A DNA stretch of 64,000 nucleotides from Allacma fusca (taxonomy: Eukaryota > Arthropoda > Collembola > Symphypleona > Sminthuridae), in NCBI GenBank assembly GCA_947179485.1, contig OX359248.1, positions 50,974,386-51,038,385 of the forward strand, read 5' to 3'. Under the pieces are notes generated by a model, which saw nothing but the letters and a program-made list of their open reading frames with translations, did no database searches and was not told the DNA's origin. Below are positions 1 through 10,099 of this stretch, piece after piece (the first letter of the stretch is position 1; every line of letters starts with the position of its first letter). The position numbers and the translations under genes were made by a program.

Positions 1-505
1 CTCCCGAAACTTAGAATCTCTTGACCATCCTGCCACACCAAAAACCAAGATTACGTAATTCAATCTACGAATCGTTCTTAAATTCCCCACCGATTGACAA
101 ATCAAATTCGCATTCGGTGAAGCAGATACAAAATCCAACCAATAATTCGGTACCTCATTTGTAATTAAAAAAATGCGAAAATTATTACAGTTTCAATTAC
201 ATATACTAAATAATATAAATATTCAATATTTAATTTAAAATTACCTTTCGCTTCCCACGTTTGCCCTATCACACCTGATCAGTCAACAAAATTGTTTTAC
301 CAAATCTCTTAGTCTTTGTAAGGTTAAAAATAATTACCAGTATATGAGGAATTGCTTATTTACGTAATTACAGAGCAAAATACAAGGACAGATTAGGCGT
401 TGGAAAAAGAAAAATTGGTGTGTTAAAACAGAATAAATTAATTTCTCAGAATGTCATTTCACCACAGTAACCACAATTTACTGTCTACAATGATTAGTCA
501 ATTCT
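1..505. other. Non-coding AT-rich flank
   Basis: I see no reading frame, repeat or RNA gene that I can support in this stretch. It ends at the 8-bp flank of the first hAT-like element. Confidence 0.6.
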
Positions 506-513
506 CAATAAAC

Positions 514-1612
514 CAGGGTTGCTGATTTTTTTGATTTTTTTCAAAAAAATGAAAAAAATCGGATTTATTTGATTTAAATCGGATTTTTTTGATTTAAATC
601 AATATGTTCTGATTTAAATTCAAAATTTTATCGTACGATAGAATTACCTTACAAATTCTTTGATTTTAATTTTCCTCGTATTATTGTACACTTTTGGTAC
701 CAATAAAATTTAATAATGATGAACAATAATAAAATATATTGAGAGAAAATTACAAAAGCAAGTCAACTACCTAACATGAAATAAAAAGCTGGTTAAAGGC
801 CAGTTCCAAAAATCAGTAGTATTTTTTGTATTCAGTTTTGTCTTTGAAGCCAAACGCTGTGTAGGGCTGATGCCAGAACTCAAATGGATTTTTATTAATA
901 TATGAATATATATATAACGTGTAGTGTGTACATATATAGTGTTTCGGGACAGGCTGATAGAGTATGTCGGAACAGAAATATTATTTGCAAATTGAGAATA
1001 TACTGTTTAAATAAGTGTGAATATCTCTCCGTACAAGATTAACATTTAAAAAACGCAAAATTCACAGTCAAGTATTGCCACTTTAAATGGTACTCTTTTA
1101 GAAAGATTAAATATTGGGATGTTTTTGTAGCTATACTGCGTATATCTGTAAGGGACGAGAAAATTTCGGGGCATAAATATTGTCCCCGTGTTATTTCGGG
1201 GCGGGATTTCTGATACGTATTTTTGTCCCTGGATTTTGGAACGAGACGGAATATTCTGTGGGACATAACAATTGTCCCCGGCAGAAGCTTTAGTAATAGA
1301 TATACAATATTTCAAAACTCACTCATATCAAAATTTTATAGCGCTGTGACAGCTTGACAAATAATAAATATGGCGTATCCAAATTAACCTGAAATGATAA
1401 AAATCCAAAATGGTCTCATGCCCAAAATTTATAAAAACACAAAACTGCACGTTTTACAACGTCTCTAGACGTGATATTACATTTTACCTTGCCGCGAAAG
1501 TTGAAGAGTCAATTTTGATTTAAATCAATGATTTATTTGAAAAAAATCAAGTGATTTAAATCTTGATTTAAATCAAGATTTAAATCAACGTGATTTAAAT
1601 CAAGCCACCCTG
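514..1612 (+). mobile_element. hAT-like non-autonomous element, copy 1 (1,099 bp)
   Basis: The element begins CAGGGTTGCTGATTTTTTTG and ends in the imperfect inverse, AGCCACCCTG preceded by GATTTAAATC repeats. Inside both ends are many GATTTAAATC and GATTTTTTTGA motifs, which resemble the subterminal transposase-binding repeats of hAT elements. CAGGG ends with 8-bp target duplications also fit hAT. The interior has no transposase; its only open frames are about 75-90 codons, overlap each other and match no family I know. The left flank is CAATAAAC (506-513) and the right flank is TCATGAAC (1613-1620). These do not match each other, but each matches a flank of copy 2. Confidence 0.75.
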
Positions 1613-1719
1613 TCATGAACAGAGCTCTTTAAATTGTTGTGTAAATTAACTTTGCCTTCAGAGCTGGTCTGAACGGACAATGAGACAGTCAAAAACGCCC
1701 ATATCAGGGAGTAACTCAT
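1613..1719 (-). pseudogene. Carboxylesterase exon 1, 5' half (inverted piece with signal peptide)
   Basis: On the minus strand an ATG at 1719-1717 opens a frame of 33 codons plus GTT CAT GA, reaching the end of the hAT-like element. The first residues (M-S-Y-S-L-I-W-A-F-L-T-V-S-L-S-V) form a typical signal peptide. The last 8 bases equal, in reverse complement, the 8 bases at 4480-4487. If one copy of that duplication is removed, the frame runs straight into the plus-strand frame at 4488 with no stop. This is therefore the displaced start of the carboxylesterase whose remainder lies at 4488-5298. The gene is broken here by transposon insertion followed by inversion. Confidence 0.75.
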
Positions 1720-3380
1720 AAAATATTAGATTCCTCCGTTTTGTAGTGAATTCTTTTCCAGATTTTCTAAAATCTGTATTACTGACCTGGATAAATTTTT
1801 GCTGTCACATGGATTTACGAGCGTGAAGAAACGTCGGAATTTTTGAAGCATTCAGAATTATGACGCATTTGAATTGAACATTTGTTCATTTCAACACACA
1901 TTTTTCAAGAATACGATTTGATGCTTTTTTGTAAGAAATTGAATTGGCTTCGCGGGGATGATTTGTCTCAACATTGAGAATCGTGGGCATGAGTTTAAGA
2001 TTACAGAGCAAGCTTGAGATAAATGGAGTCTCAGGAGCGAAACTGAGGAAACCCCGAATAAAGAAGAATGCTTGATCGCAACATTTTTTTAAAGCAGATC
2101 TCGTAGTTGTGAAAATATTTCGAAACGCATGAGCATTCCAAATCAAAAATTGCGGCTCTAGGTAGAAAAAATGTGAGACCCGGTTCAAGTAAAGAGAATA
2201 TGATTGTTTCTGACGACAGAGTTTTGAAATAACAAAAATAACAATTAACCCCTTAATTACTTATTTCGCACCTTGTCCAATTTGCTACAAAACCGTTCTG
2301 TCCACAGATGTCCACGAGTGGCAGCACAGAATACTCATCCTCGGACACATTCTAATAATTGAGAATAACAGAGACGTACACTTGACTTGAATTTGATTTA
2401 TCAAGTAAATATTTTGTAAAGGAACATACATACAGATAGTAGGTCAGACAAAGCATTCATATAGTTATTGTAGTTGATAATGGTTGGACTGTTGATAGGA
2501 TAAACTCAACAGGACGCCCATGATGTTCTTTGTTTTAATGTTGCTAAAACGACTCCAGCTCTCACTAACGATTGCTATCGTCGGACGGGTGTCACAACCG
2601 AATAATGTATTACCCGAATTTTGCACTCTAAATAAACAAATATATTTATTACACAACATTTTGCTCTTCCGAGTGTATCATTACAAATATTTGGTGGGCA
2701 AAAAACCCAGGTAGTGTAGTACCTGGTACAAAATATCACTTGAAAATATTGAAACCATTTATTCAAGAGTATGGACACAATTTGAATGTGTCGAAATTCA
2801 GATTAAAAAAATCTGCATAAAAATTTTAAAATCCCGCATAACAAACTGATACCCCAAATGAGATGTTGAACTTGGCTCAGCCAATTTGGCTAAATATTTA
2901 CTGCTTACGGACCGGAGGCAGTAAACATGGAGGGTTTTATTTATCCTACAAATTATGTTTAGTAATGGGGAAATATAGTGTTTTGCTCAAAATTATTTTA
3001 ACAAGTACTGTAGACTGTAGGTATGTAATTTTTCGATTTTTCCAAGGGGGGTCAAAAGTAACTTTGGTATGCCCTTTGTACATGTATGTGTTCCGGGCTA
3101 AAATCAGTATAAATAGTTAAGTTGCAGAAAAGAAGGCTATCGGGGGAATGCGGTTGTGATTTGTGATGATATGGTTCCGTTGTTTCTCGGAACATCCTTT
3201 TAGTATTACATTTCATTGGAGTGTACTGTATGCGCATGTTAGTGCTGGCCCCTTTTGACGTAGTGCTAATCCAAAAGTACAAAACGTATAATAATACAAT
3301 ATCAGCGGTTTACGAATTCTCGGAATTGGAGCCATCATTCGTGTTACTTCGTGATTGTAGATAATGCACTGGGTTTATTG
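1720..3380. other. Inverted 1.77-kb segment: presumed esterase 5' flank
   Basis: This is the rest of the segment lying between the two inverted hAT-like copies. If the segment was flipped, this DNA is the original upstream flank (promoter and leader) of the esterase, now pointing the other way. It contains only short overlapping frames of 64-100 codons and no recognisable domain or repeat. The last 8 bases (GTTTATTG, 3373-3380) are the reverse complement of the left flank of copy 1. Confidence 0.55.
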
Positions 3381-4479
3381 CAGGGTGGCTTGATTTAAAT
3401 CACGTTGATTTAAATCTTGATTTAAATCAAGATTTAAATCACTTGATTTTTTTCAAATAAATCATTGATTTAAATCAAAATTGACTCTTCAACTTTCGCG
3501 GCAAGGTAAAATGTAATATCACGTCTAGAGACGTTGTAAAACGTGCAGTTTTGTGTTTTTATAAATTTTGGGCATGAGACCATTTTGGATTTTTATCATT
3601 TCAGGTTAATTTGGATACGCCATATTTATTATTTGTCAAGCTGTCACAGCGCTATAAAATTTTGATATGAGTGAGTTTTGAAATATTGTATATCTATTAC
3701 TAAAGCTTCTGCCGGGGACAATTGTTATGTCCCACAGAATATTCCGTCTCGTTCCAAAATCCAGGGACAAAAATACGTATCAGAAATCCCGCCCCGAAAT
3801 AACACGGGGACAATATTTATGCCCCGAAATTTTCTCGTCCCTTACAGATATACGCAGTATAGCTACAAAAACATCCCAATATTTAATCTTTCTAAAAGAG
3901 TACCATTTAAAGTGGCAATACTTGACTGTGAATTTTGCGTTTTTTAAATGTTAATCTTGTACGGAGAGATATTCACACTTATTTAAACAGTATATTCTCA
4001 ATTTGCAAATAATATTTCTGTTCCGACATACTCTATCAGCCTGTCCCGAAACACTATATATGTACACACTACACGTTATATATATATTCATATATTAATA
4101 AAAATCCATTTGAGTTCTGGCATCAGCCCTACACAGCGTTTGGCTTCAAAGACAAAACTGAATACAAAAAATACTACTGATTTTTGGAACTGGCCTTTAA
4201 CCAGCTTTTTATTTCATGTTAGGTAGTTGACTTGCTTTTGTAATTTTCTCTCAATATATTTTATTATTGTTCATCATTATTAAATTTTATTGGTACCAAA
4301 AGTGTACAATAATACGAGGAAAATTAAAATCAAAGAATTTGTAAGGTAATTCTATCGTACGATAAAATTTTGAATTTAAATCAGAACATATTGATTTAAA
4401 TCAAAAAAATCCGATTTAAATCAAATAAATCCGATTTTTTTCATTTTTTTGAAAAAAATCAAAAAAATCAGCAACCCTG
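3381..4479 (-). mobile_element. hAT-like non-autonomous element, copy 2 (inverted, 1,099 bp)
   Basis: This is the reverse complement of the copy at 514-1612, with the same length. I found no mismatch in the stretches I compared base by base (both ends and the short internal frames). Its flanks are GTTTATTG (3373-3380) and GTTCATGA (4480-4487). In its own orientation it therefore reads TCATGAAC-element-CAATAAAC, the mirror of copy 1. The near identity means the two copies are young, or have been kept alike by gene conversion or recombination. Confidence 0.75.
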
Positions 4480-5298
4480 GTTCATGAGCAGGGCTTAACA
4501 ATCCTCGGCGCAAGCAGTGAAGCATTTCAGCTGACAATAGATGAAAATAAAGGAGGGGATAGAAATCGACCCATTTTCAGAATTTCTGGCCAAGTAAGAG
4601 GCAGAGGAACAATTTTCCAGTCCAGAAAAAATCGAAATTACGACCCTTTTTATAATATTCCGTATGCTCGGTTTGAAAGTCCTAGTATTTGTAAATATTA
4701 TCGAAAAAATTTTAACAGGAGTACAAGTCATTGCATAACCCGCTCTGCGGTTTGAGCAAAAATGTACTTCCCATTTCTCCACTACCTGTGGCTTAGCCAA
4801 TGTCATTGATTGTGAATGAATAACTTAGGTTGATTAGTAAGGCTGACAAATTAGCAGTACCTGGATGATTGCTAGTACTGTATTTTATTAGTTTTCAATC
4901 GAAGCAATAGAGTATTCTCAGGAATTTAAAATCTCTATCTACTGCTTCCCTCAAACTAATTGAATAAGCCACTGTCTCGTGCTGTACAGATTTGAATCCT
5001 TCACGGTGGATATCTTTTTCGTAGTTTTGAACCCATGCCCCTTTCTATACTTATGATATACATACGAATATAGTTGCTATTTATGGGGAGAGTAACTCAC
5101 CAACAATAAACCTTCTCTGAAACGTTTGTCAACTTATCTAATCTAATAAAATCTATAGCCGCCAAAGAGTCCAGAAGATGGTTTGTGAACCGCGATGCCG
5201 AAAATCCAGGAAAGGTATGTCTTCAAATGGAGAGGTCCCGAGTAAGCATTCCAGCTAGAGAGGAAGATTGTCTTTATTTAAATATTTACAGACCCCAT
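4480..5298 (+). pseudogene. Carboxylesterase type B, N-terminal exons (truncated gene)
   Basis: Two exon pieces are visible. 4488-4684 (frame open from 4480) encodes the start of a carboxylesterase: a GQVRG strand, then YNIPYARFESP, the family's F-x-x-IPYA-x-x-x-x-RF region. It ends CCTA|gtattt in phase 1. Exon 2 at 5159-5298, after CTATAG, continues in phase to the W-x(3)-RDA-x(2)-PG-x-VCLQ stretch and the family hallmark EEDCLYLNIYRPH, then a gtaagt donor in phase 0. With the minus-strand piece at 1613-1719 this gives 148 stop-free codons. The oxyanion-hole (HGG), nucleophile-elbow (GESAG) and catalytic Glu/His exons are absent downstream; a 6.76-kb element begins 260 bases on. The gene cannot make an active esterase here. 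Confidence 0.75.
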
Positions 5299-5681
5299 GT
5301 AAGTTTTGGCAATAAGATCGTACAAATATACAGTGTTAGCAATAAACTTTGTCCATGTGTTCTCCAAGTTCTTTGCATGCTGCATAATTACAGAAGGTAA
5401 GAAGAATGGTGCGATCTTGAAAAGCATACGGGGCACAGGTGATCGACAATCATAAATCTCGAAGAGGGAGATAATACTAAGAGTTACTGACAAATAGTAA
5501 ACGCTCTAGTAATTATATTTATGAAAAGCTTCTGAGTATTTATAAGGGAACTAATATTTACCAGAGAAGACCAGAATAGTCGATTAAAGGAATAGTTAGT
5601 TCCTAAGGGCATACGAAAGTCTATAAGAAAGGACTGTAAACCTGTTTTTTATCCATAATAAATAAGTGCCAGTTGCTACAC

Positions 5682-6396
5682 ATTGTAATAAAGCATACAA
5701 ATTATTTGAGGTTGAAAATGTACTAACGCAGCCTGTCGACTTCATACAGCAAAATTAATTTGTAACAAAGTGTGGGCATTCCAGTTCGCAGTAAATAATA
5801 TTAAATTATTGTCACCAAATTAATTATTTAAGAAAAACATTTTCATATTTTGCACCCAGAACTTGCATCCATCATTACGATCCAATTTGTATTTGCTTCG
5901 GCCATGAATATCATAAGAGGTGGGGAAAGAGACGCACGGAGATTGGAACCCTGGAGCTACCAGTCCAATTTCCAAGAAGACGCACGGGGATTGGTGTAAG
6001 TAATTTACTTTGTTACTGCTGTCGTGTAGTTAAAAGCGTAATTAGTTACCACTGGAACGTTTTGTTTAGCAAGCTATGAAGTTGACGTCTATGATTGTTC
6101 TTTCGGATTCCCTTGTCATTGTGTCAACATCTAATGCTTTCTTGTCCTGATCCAAATTTATTTTGTTATTTTGTTGTTGTTGTTGGAACAGTTGTTTAAA
6201 TTTGTTTTTGTTTTTATCTTCAACTTGTTTACTTTTGTTATAAAGCTATGGCTAGTGGTAAGAGACGACTACTTGAGAGAATTATTATTATTATTTAATT
6301 TTGTGACTCTTAAAAAAACTCTTGTGCTAATAATTACTATTTAATTGTTTTTAACTCGAGTAAATCCAGAGTGCGACAATTTGATTTGATTTTCAG
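5682..6396. other. Left interior of the 6.76-kb element, no gene seen
   Basis: No coding exon was recognised. There is a short direct repeat, GACGCACGG-GATTGG, at about 5930-5950 and 5977-5995. A first exon with the start codon of the membrane-protein gene at 6397-7312 probably lies here or further left, but I cannot place it. Confidence 0.45.
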
Positions 6397-7312
6397 TGTG
6401 TGCACCCTTCCTTTCTTGCCGGGACTGTACACGAAATGAACGCTGTGACTGGGCCATTATTTTCGGACACGTAGAAAAATGTTTCGAGGATCTCGTTGAA
6501 TTGTCAGACGATGTTCTTGGGGTTGCTCGATTTCCTGACGAATGTAATCTACCCGAATGTGCTGACACTATTGTAAGGACTGTTTCAGCAATAAATTGGC
6601 ATGCAACAGGTGAGTAATGGTTTGAAAGACTTTGTTTGTACGAATTTAATTTTTTGAGTTGCCAAATAATATATTCACTTGCCAACCAATGTATAAACTT
6701 GCCAACCAATATATAAACTTGCCAACCAATATATAAACTTGCCAACCAATATATAGGCTCTCCAACCGATATATAAACTTGCCAACCAATATATAAGCTT
6801 GCCAACCAATCTATAAACTTGCCAACCAAATATAGGCTTGCCAATCAATATATAGACTTACCAACCAATATGTAGGCTTGCCAACCAATGTATAAACTTG
6901 CCAACCAATATATAGGCTTGCCAACCAATGTATAAACTTGCCAACAAATATATAGACTTGCCAACCAATGTTGAAAATAATGAAAATGTTTTTTGTTTGT
7001 TTTGCAGGCATTCTGAGTCTAATTGGGTCTCTGTTGCTCGGTGCTTTGGGCTTTGCTGGCTTTTTCTTCCTTCAACGTCGATTCAGGCAAGATCGACCCC
7101 ATGTCAACCCCCAGGGCTTGGCCAATATTGGGGGGTTCATTCCAGCTGGAAGTAGGTTTGCTCGTCGACAAACCGTTCGGGTATGGCTGGATGAGCTCAT
7201 GCGACACGAGGCTGATGCAGGAGACGTAACACTTGGCCGATACGGTGGGAAATATTTTTTTAAGCGGCTTAAGTATATAATTAGTAATCAAAAAAGCATA
7301 AACAAGCTCTAG
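6397..7312 (+). CDS. Putative single-pass membrane protein, 3' exons (start not found)
   Basis: Exon 6397-6609 follows a TTTTCAG acceptor and ends ACAG|gtgagt in phase 1. It encodes about 70 residues with a Cys-rich start (CAPFLSCRDCTRNERCDWA), a spacing like a PSI/plexin-type knot but too short to assign. Exon 7008-7312 follows TTTTGCAG; the split codon gives Gly, then a hydrophobic span (LSLIGSLLLGALGFAGFFFL, about 20 residues) followed by QRRFRQDRP, as expected of a transmembrane helix with a basic cytoplasmic side. The tail runs to a TAG at 7310-7312. The matched phases support a real gene. The intron (6610-7007) is mostly a 20-bp minisatellite. The start exon and any homologue are unknown to me. 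Confidence 0.5.
6660..6972 (+). repeat. About 20-bp minisatellite, unit GCCAACCAATATATAAACTT
   Basis: About 15 imperfect tandem copies of GCCAACCAATATATAAACTT fill most of the intron between the two exons at 6397-6609 and 7008-7312. Variants alternate AAACTT, AGGCTT and AGACTT at the unit end. Confidence 0.9.
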
Positions 7313-7397
7313 CCTATATACTGGTTGACAAGTTTATACATTGGTTGGCAAGCCTATATATTGGTTGGAAAGTTTATACGTTGGTTGGCAAGTCTTG
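7313..7397 (-). repeat. Inverted copies of the 20-bp minisatellite
   Basis: Just after the stop codon of the membrane-protein gene are about four copies of AAGTTTATACATTGGTTGGC-type units, the reverse complement of the intronic array. The exon at 7008-7312 is therefore bracketed by complementary arrays. Confidence 0.85.
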
Positions 7398-9060
7398 GCA
7401 TTTATTGCTAGGTGAAAACAAACAAATGCATACCGCCAGGGAATTTATTTTCCACTTCCACGTTATTTTTATCGACAGGGAATTGTCAATAATGCAATTA
7501 TCTCTTGGTTTCAATATGTGATGTTCCCTACTGGTTATGATATCCCTCGTTAAAGCAAGTTTAAAACGCCCTGTTAACAATAACTTTCGTTATACATCCC
7601 AACAAATTCAAAAATCCCTCCAGAAAATTGTCGACAATTGAAATCATTGTTCACAAACAAAATCGTAAATTACCTAACAATTTTGAAAATCCCGACTATT
7701 TTTTAAAGTAAAACATGTTATTAATTTCAAAAATACCTACTGACAAAAATTCGTTAACATAAAGCACTTACAACTTCGAAAAACCGGTTAATTTAAATCG
7801 TCCAAAAGGATGATCGGCCAACTTTCAATGACCGTGGTCGGATGGCGGCTAGCTCAGCCGGACCAGAAGGAAGACGCACGAAATCTAATTTGCGGCTTCC
7901 CACTCCCTCCTTTAGTCTTTAGTCCGTGTAATTGTTAGTACTACTGCCCACAGATTTCAATTCTATTCGGTTTATAGTTTGTCCCGTCTCTAATAATTAT
8001 TATAAAAAACCAGTGCTACAGTCGTTTGTTTTATAGATATAGAAATATAAGAATTATGACAAACAGTCTTGCTCAAGACCCTTCACTCCGCTCTCAAGAG
8101 TGTGTGTGTCTCATAAAACTGAGATTTTAACCAAACTTGCATGTTATTGTTACGACTCCCAAGTTTTGTACTCTTTTCCCACTCAATTTGCATTCAAGAG
8201 CCAAACCAGTGTTACAATCGTTTTTTAGTGCTCCAATTGTTTTTCCTCCGACCCAATCCATTGAAACCATAGTGCTACAAGCCAGTGATTCTTGTGTTGC
8301 AACTTTAATTATTCCCCTGAAATTAATGTAAAGGTAATCTCATGCCCATTTTTAATTACTTGTATTTTTCCAAATCACTGGCTACAGTGAATTTCCCATA
8401 TATTGGTTTCCTCTTAGATGGCATTTCCTCTATACTGGCATGACAAACCCGTCCCTAGAGGTTTGCAAAGTTAAAGGTATACAGTATAGTGGCACCCGCT
8501 AAAATGGTATTCTATTTACAATGGCATAATAATGTGTTACGGTGGAAGTGACAATGCAAAATTATAGTGGTAGTTGGCATAAAATTAGCTAGATGTGGTT
8601 ATGGGAGTATAACATGTTGTTAAAAAGTGCAGACAGTAAATACTGTAATGTGTGTGGCAATTGGTTCAATTTTATTTTCAAATTCTAATGCATGCAATGG
8701 AATTATTATTGTGTGGTATACTGAAGCTGTAGTATGATCAAAGGGATTTCCGTCACAGGACCAGTGACTAAAATCTGAAGACGAAGATTTGGCTTATGAA
8801 AGGACTCTGGATTCTTCATATGTTTTGGAAAGTGTACATACCATAAAAATGTGGATTTCTATGCAGAGCAGCTCCGATCAATCCGTGAGTAATGGTATTC
8901 TTGCAGTCGAAACGTTTTCTACGACTAACACTATTAATAGCATGCGGCAATCTAAAGTTACCAAATATTTTACACTCAATTAGGCTTAGCATATCTCATA
9001 ATTTTACGTGTTGCGTAAAAAAGAAATTCATGTTATAGGGGACAAATTTCTTCATTCCCG
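7398..9060. other. Interior of the 6.76-kb element, no gene seen
   Basis: AT-rich sequence with only short frames. At 7844-7860 there is a tRNA A-box-like TAGCTCAGCCGG but no B box. No domain was recognised. Confidence 0.5.
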
Positions 9061-9560
9061 TCAATAGCTTATGTCTAAGCATGTAATGTTCGCTATAATC
9101 ATAAAGCGGAATACTCTTGGTTTTGGAAAAATGTCAAGCTCGCTGTGATTCCGTTATAAACATATTTATCTGTATTTAGCTGGAGTGTATTACTTTTTTG
9201 CTCATGAACAAATATTTTGTTTGCTTGCAGAAAGTGACGAGTTGCAATAATTCAACAGAAAGAATTAGATGACCGTGATACAGTGCACGCTCACTATAAG
9301 AGGCCCCCGAATAAGTGTACGCTCTGCTTAAGAGCACTACCCCTTCCAATGAGATTGCAGTAACGTAAATGTTACCTATCAGAGCACCGCTTATAAGAAC
9401 ATTTACGACGTAAGATCTGACACTTTGTTTCCTCACGGTAAACGAAATCCTTTATAAGGGCATATTAACATAAAACTAAGCGGGAAAATATTTATATCGG
9501 GCGACATCCGGAGCTCCCTCGATTCCGTTATAAACAAATTTTACTGTATGTAGTGTACTC
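9060..9560. mobile_element. Pogo/Tigger-like transposon end remnants
   Basis: Two stretches in the same orientation (about 9119-9175 and 9508-9555) share GATTCCGTTATAAACA followed by an AT-rich run and CTGTAT. Reversed they read TACAG(T/A)-AT-run-TTTATAACGGAATC, like the ends of pogo/Tigger elements. The space between also holds short CTATAAG and CTTATAAG motifs. No transposase frame remains. The assignment rests on end similarity alone. Confidence 0.3.
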
Positions 9561-10099
9561 ATATACACCGAGACTCAACAATTACTTGTTTGGGCGCATT
9601 TTTATTAGAAGAGCATACTGTTGTAGGAAATCCGTTGAAGTGATTTTAGGGTGCTCGTATAGCTAGAGTGGACTGTCGGGATTAAAGTCCAGAGCAGTTA
9701 CAGTTGCAACAAGCCTGAAACTAATATTATAAATATGACTTGATTTTTAGTATTACTAATTTAGTGATAATTTTTTCGTTGTCACAGCGTCTTCAACTAC
9801 AAAATGGGTAGGAAATATCTAGCAAGACCAATTGTCATCAATTTAATTTCGGCTGACTGTCGTTTGTCACTACTTGGAGAGTTGACAATTTCTTTACTAA
9901 TAAGTAGGTGCTGGTGTACTTTTTCCGACTGTAAAGTCAATTCGTTTCAATGATTTTTTATACCTAGAGAATAAGTTTTAGTGAGTGGTCTCTCATAGAA
10001 CGTTTGATTTGGGCATACTTAATTATTTGTCTATCTCAGCGAGCGTTTGTGAGTGTGTTCGTTCGATATTACGTCGGATAATTTTAAATGCAATTGAAA
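9561..10099. other. Gap before the zinc-finger gene remnant
   Basis: I see no coding or repeat feature here. It may contain the promoter and leader of the gene remnant that starts with the ATG at 10100. Confidence 0.4.

Noticed and set aside
1039-1315. Pairs of 75- and 89-codon frames found identically in both hAT-like copies
   Set aside because: They overlap in different frames, lie in a non-autonomous element and resemble no transposase; identity only reflects the repeated DNA.
7844-7900. tRNA-like start GGCGGCTAGCTCAGCCGG
   Set aside because: It matches an A box but no GGTTCRANNC B box follows at the right distance and no cloverleaf can be drawn.
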